Shown here piece after piece: positions 43,201 to 44,474 of a DNA stretch of 44,474 nt. Every line of letters begins with the position of its first letter. Position 1 is the first letter of the stretch. The position numbers were made by a program, and so were the translations under genes. The notes under the pieces were generated by a model. The model was given only the letters and a program-made list of their open reading frames with translations. It did no database searches and was not told the origin of the DNA. The DNA comes from Collinsella aerofaciens (lineage in GTDB: Bacteria > Actinomycetota > Coriobacteriia > Coriobacteriales > Coriobacteriaceae): NCBI GenBank assembly GCA_905213325.1, contig CAJMHW010000017.1, positions 1-44,474 on the forward strand, given 5' to 3'.

Positions 43201-44474
43201 AAGTTTGCCGTCTACGGTCTTAAAGTGGCTCAGCGGAATCAACGACGCAGGAATGCTGACCGTTACGACATCGCCCTTCTGGGGATTGTCATCACCAGCA
43301 CGCTGCACGGTAATGAGCAGGTCTTTTGCCTTGCCGGCGAACTCGTAGGTGTCGGTATTGGTCTCTTTGTTGACCGTTTTGTCCGTCTTGGTAAACGGCG
43401 TGCCGTTGATGACGACCTCGGTGAAGCTGTCGACCTGCATAAAGTCGCCCAGCTCGTCGGTAAACGTGATGTAGCCGGACTTGGTCTCGTCGTAGCCCTT
43501 ATGGATTTCGGTCGGATAAGGCGCCTCCGATGTGATGGCCTGTGAGATGTCGTCAAAGACCTTCTTGAGCTCTTCGGCATTGGTCGCCGACTTGTAGTAG
43601 TCGGAGTTTTCCGCGCGTGCACCATGGGCATCCCATGCCGTGGCATTGGGGTAGTTGCTCGAAACGGCCTGCATGAACTTGTTCTCTTTTTGTCTTTTTC
43701 CCGAATCCTGGATACCAGCACTGGGGTTCGCGCCATCAAAGATGCCGATAGTATAAACGGTGGCCTTGCTGTCCTTCATGTTCTTGGCAGCCGTCACAGC
43801 AGCGTCAGCAACCGTAGGATCAAACTCGTCAACTTTCGTTGGCGTGCCGTCGGTAAAGAACACAACAATCTTCTTGGCGTCCGCGCGACCAGAAGCGATA
43901 CCCTCTGCCAGTTGCAGGCCATTGTCGGCACGCGTGGCACCAGCGGGTGTAATCTTGGCAATCCTATCCTTAAGAGCTTTCACGTTGCCGCCGGAGCAAT
44001 CGGTCAAGTCTTTCATAACCTGTGTGTAATTGTAGGTGTATCCTCCGTCACGATACGTATCGTTGCCGATCTTGCTGGACTTCTTGCCCGCAAACTTAAC
44101 GATAGCAACCTTATGCTGCCTATCCACGCCCTCGATACCCTCGTTTTGCTTGGCGATGGTATCGATAAAGCTGTTGGCAGCGCTCTTGAGCGCATCGATA
44201 CGCTTGGTGCGATCTCCACTGCCCATCTCATCATCCATCGAGCCAGAGGCATCCAGCACCATCACGATGTCAAGCGGTGTGGTAACCGTCACGGTTGAAT
44301 TAGACGTCGAGGACATGGCCGAAAGCGTAGTCACAAAATCTGACGCTTCGTTTTCTCCGGCTTTCTTGACAGTCTTGTCGGTCCAGATTCGGCCGACGTT
44401 TTGAGTCGTTACTTTATTAGGCTCTTCGGTGGTTTCTGTGGGAGAGATTCCGGCATAGGCCCAGCTCAGCGGGC
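37252..44474 (-). CDS. giant VWA, isopeptide-repeat, LPXTG surface protein (N-terminus missing)
   Basis: Over 2,400 residues are read in frame to the window edge. The visible N-terminal end, PLSWAYAG, looks like the end of a signal peptide. A VWA domain follows with MIDAS DASGS (44239-44253), TRAD and FTDGTP, likely a metal-dependent tip adhesin. Then come about 13 modules of ~115-150 residues, each with a Lys (TKVLTGRDL-like), a Glu (YTLRE or YTVTE) and an Asn (FTNTY-like). That is the pattern of intramolecular Lys-Asn isopeptide pilin domains. It ends in LPTTG (37339-37353), a hydrophobic helix and RKR, a sortase anchor. Binding partner unknown. No sortase is in view. Confidence 0.9.
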   Translation of the reverse strand, partial: PLSWAYAGISPTETTEEPNKVTTQNVGRIWTDKTVKKAGENEASDFVTTLSAMSSTSNSTVTVTTPLDIVMVLDASGSMDDEMGSGDRTKRIDALKSAANSFIDTIAKQNEGIEGVDRQHKVAIVKFAGKKSSKIGNDTYRDGGYTYNYTQVMKDLTDCSGGNVKALKDRIAKITPAGATRADNGLQLAEGIASGRADAKKIVVFFTDGTPTKVDEFDPTVADAAVTAAKNMKDSKATVYTIGIFDGANPSAGIQDSGKRQKENKFMQAVSSNYPNATAWDAHGARAENSDYYKSATNAEELKKVFDDISQAITSEAPYPTEIHKGYDETKSGYITFTDELGDFMQVDSFTEVVINGTPFTKTDKTVNKETNTDTYEFAGKAKDLLITVQRAGDDNPQKGDVVTVSIPASLIPLSHFKTVDGKLSVDNVKPIQVKYASSVKKGALENLFTPEKVTGLKNYIENNTTVVDGTKTVNFYANKWETGALGNTVATFEPADTNRYYYFQKQTPIYADKDCTQPAKNSLAEKGTYYYKDEFEEQGENGEAKPATAVIEFVGGDAAKFDGALVADEDDNLSFSVGTARLAFIDELHTTKKSNDTGTATDVLNPKWNNVSAKATATHVNSYLGNNGKISFNVTPATVDTKTSFGLTKVLEGREWTDADKFKFELSATSENDAPMPAPATATVTKANLDDKGKAAINFGEITYNKPGEYTYEVREVKGDAGGITYSKNVATFKVTVAVKVTGGLKADVEKISGETEFKNTYSAKTETSLTLEATKKLTGRPMADDEFKFALSYAEHDEVLLDATNKGGKVEFGPLTYTTKSLAKLVEEDKASLDASSGKPTWTIHYIAAEQTGKLPAGVSATVSAIDAYVTVVDNGDGTLTATAVYGDAGNEFVNTYTAAPAEASLVGKKNLQVPKGLTPADIAGKFTFTVTGEEGAPMPANASVTNDAKGKVDFGKITFTLDDLNKALGEKSEKREHTFTYTVTESGEVAGVTNDAKPSREVSFTVTDDCKGNLRVSRKPDGDVAFTFTNTYNVTPVETSVTDQITATKVLTGRDLKEGEFSFELVEGDKVVATGKNDAEGTIVMDKITYDKPGTHTYKLREKLPNEAGLSNGITYDKTNYTIKTSVIDNGDGTLKVTHTLEGTKPARFENKYNTAPNESSVTDQITAKKVLTGRDLKAGEFSFELVEGNDVVARGTNAADGKITMDKITYTEAGEHTYTLREVKVDADNGITYSTAAYTIVTAVTDDGNGKLTVKHELQDVEKAIFKNAYSVTPNNSSVTDQITATKVLDGRDLKADEFSFELVEDGEVVATGANDADGKITMGKITYTAAGKHTYILREAKGAEGNGITYDSTTYTIVTTVTDDGNGKLTVKHELQGANEAKFNNSYKPNPDEFSVTDQITATKVLTGRDLKDGEFSFELVEGDDVVATGTNNAEGKITMGAVKYDKPGKHTYTLREANGGTTGKGITYDGTTYTVETTITDNGDGALKAEHVLKDATSATFKNAYSVTPLDAELDFDLSKVISGRDWTDGDEFSFTITAPEGAPLPDPATVTVVKKDAKDGIAAINFGKIRYTAAGTYKYEIRENAGNAAGMTYDGHVATAEVTVTENGEGVLTANVTKKESGRFANTHRTELDYAAAGGLKLSKSLSGRPMTEGQFTFTVKPADEASANALGLLPGANNFQSPATAEATVGLIDILAGHEVKFTQADAGKTFKYTVAEKNDGKPGYTYDNAERTVTIVIADDGAGTLTATTTVSGGPEGTHTTVHKSGENKVESALVPFHNSYSATTNTPGGTAAQVVATKTLTGRPMADGEFWFGIAYQGELVGYENLKPNIGGHVSFDALHYDTEMLANLEAAGLAHRTDKDGKLAWTINYTAYEDLFGLPNGVSATTWSFGFKVIVVDNGDGTLTATVDYGGVEPLFENVYGAEAVDAALTGTKKLQAAEGLTPADIAGKFTFTVTADEAGAPMPGRTTATNDAAGNVDFGKIHFTLEDLNRALGVTADASDDASSDAEANADEAEVDADAANADEPSDEPEPAAPTAPRSHTFTYTVTESGSAPGVTNDTNATRKVSYTVSDDGAGHLSVKREGDDGAAFTFTNTYGVAPTDSSVTDQVKTVKRLTGRDLAAGEFTFELLEDDVVVANGTNDANGTVTLSPIRYEAPGTHAYTLREACPNALGLYKGVTYDGATYTVVTTVSDNGDGTLTATHKLEGTTESAGFTNKYHAMPTQVSIGAIKVLEGRELKKDEFSFKLVGEDIESTVTNDADGKINFDKFEYDEPGTHAYTISEVKGDEVGMTYDKSVFTVTVNVVDDGEGNLKANVAFTKGDKSVEGIVFNNTYKKPETPVPTPDPGTPKTVTNIVKTVKGFLPTTGDQQAAALLMAFVIAMAGVGALVWGIRKR
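39945..41370 (-). repeat. four near-identical modules inside the surface protein
   Basis: The codons for SVTDQITATKVLTGRDL recur at about 41329, 40966, 40612 and 40258, a period of 354-363 bases (118-121 codons). Other modules of the protein are far more divergent, so this block looks recently duplicated and could recombine. Confidence 0.85.

Overview
The window reads as a chromosomal segment of a high-GC, Gram-positive actinomycete gut commensal of the class Coriobacteriia, most likely Collinsella or a close relative. This is inferred from protein character: a NRAMP/MgtE-like pair, PRC-barrel and YtxH proteins, LuxR-type two-component systems, a sortase-anchored giant surface protein, and short GGGGAC-type intergenic palindromes. 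No rRNA, tRNA, CRISPR array, phage genes or transposase were seen. Genes are dense and lie in short operons, many with 4-base ATGA overlaps.

Layout. 1-1153: tail of a zinc-ribbon protein, then a lipoprotein. 1344-5343 (minus): a three-gene signalling operon made of a 7TM-type sensor with a degenerate kinase end, a histidine kinase and a LuxR-type regulator. 5486-6916 (minus): GH1 6-phospho-beta-glucosidase. 7078-8736: an AAA+/STAND-like ATPase between two ~235-base direct repeats that share the 3' end of the neighbouring DUF4867 gene. 8682-12028 (minus): DUF4867, luxS, nucleoside hydrolase and ribokinase. 12216-14432: OatA/OafA-type acyltransferase with a C-terminal SGNH domain. 14640-14865: a MITE-like palindromic element. 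14949-18257 (minus): NRAMP-family transporter plus an MgtE-like PRC/CBS membrane protein, behind a structured leader and a short upstream ORF. 18393-24178 (minus): an apparently dead NodB-fold protein, PRC-barrel protein, YtxH protein, cyanophycin-synthetase-N-like protein, CNNM/CBS protein and a hemolysin III (PAQR) protein. 24365-25330: membrane-anchored alpha/beta hydrolase behind a promoter with two operator-like palindromes. 25495-31252 (minus): DUF362 ferredoxin, SAM methyltransferase, and a MacB/FtsX-type ABC pair. 31346-34673 (minus): ABC-2 exporter with two permeases and an ATPase, divergent from a LuxR-type two-component pair (34883-36654). 36715-37119: two related ~155-base palindromic elements. 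37252 to the window end (minus): a >2,400-residue VWA and isopeptide-repeat LPXTG surface protein whose N-terminus lies outside the window.

The strongest candidates for something undescribed are the leader at 18170-18278, the paired palindromic elements at 36715-37119, and the repeat-bounded ATPase at 7078-8736. The leader combines a three-way-junction RNA, whose closing helix competes with a downstream hairpin, with an overlapping 10-codon ORF before a probable metal-transport operon.
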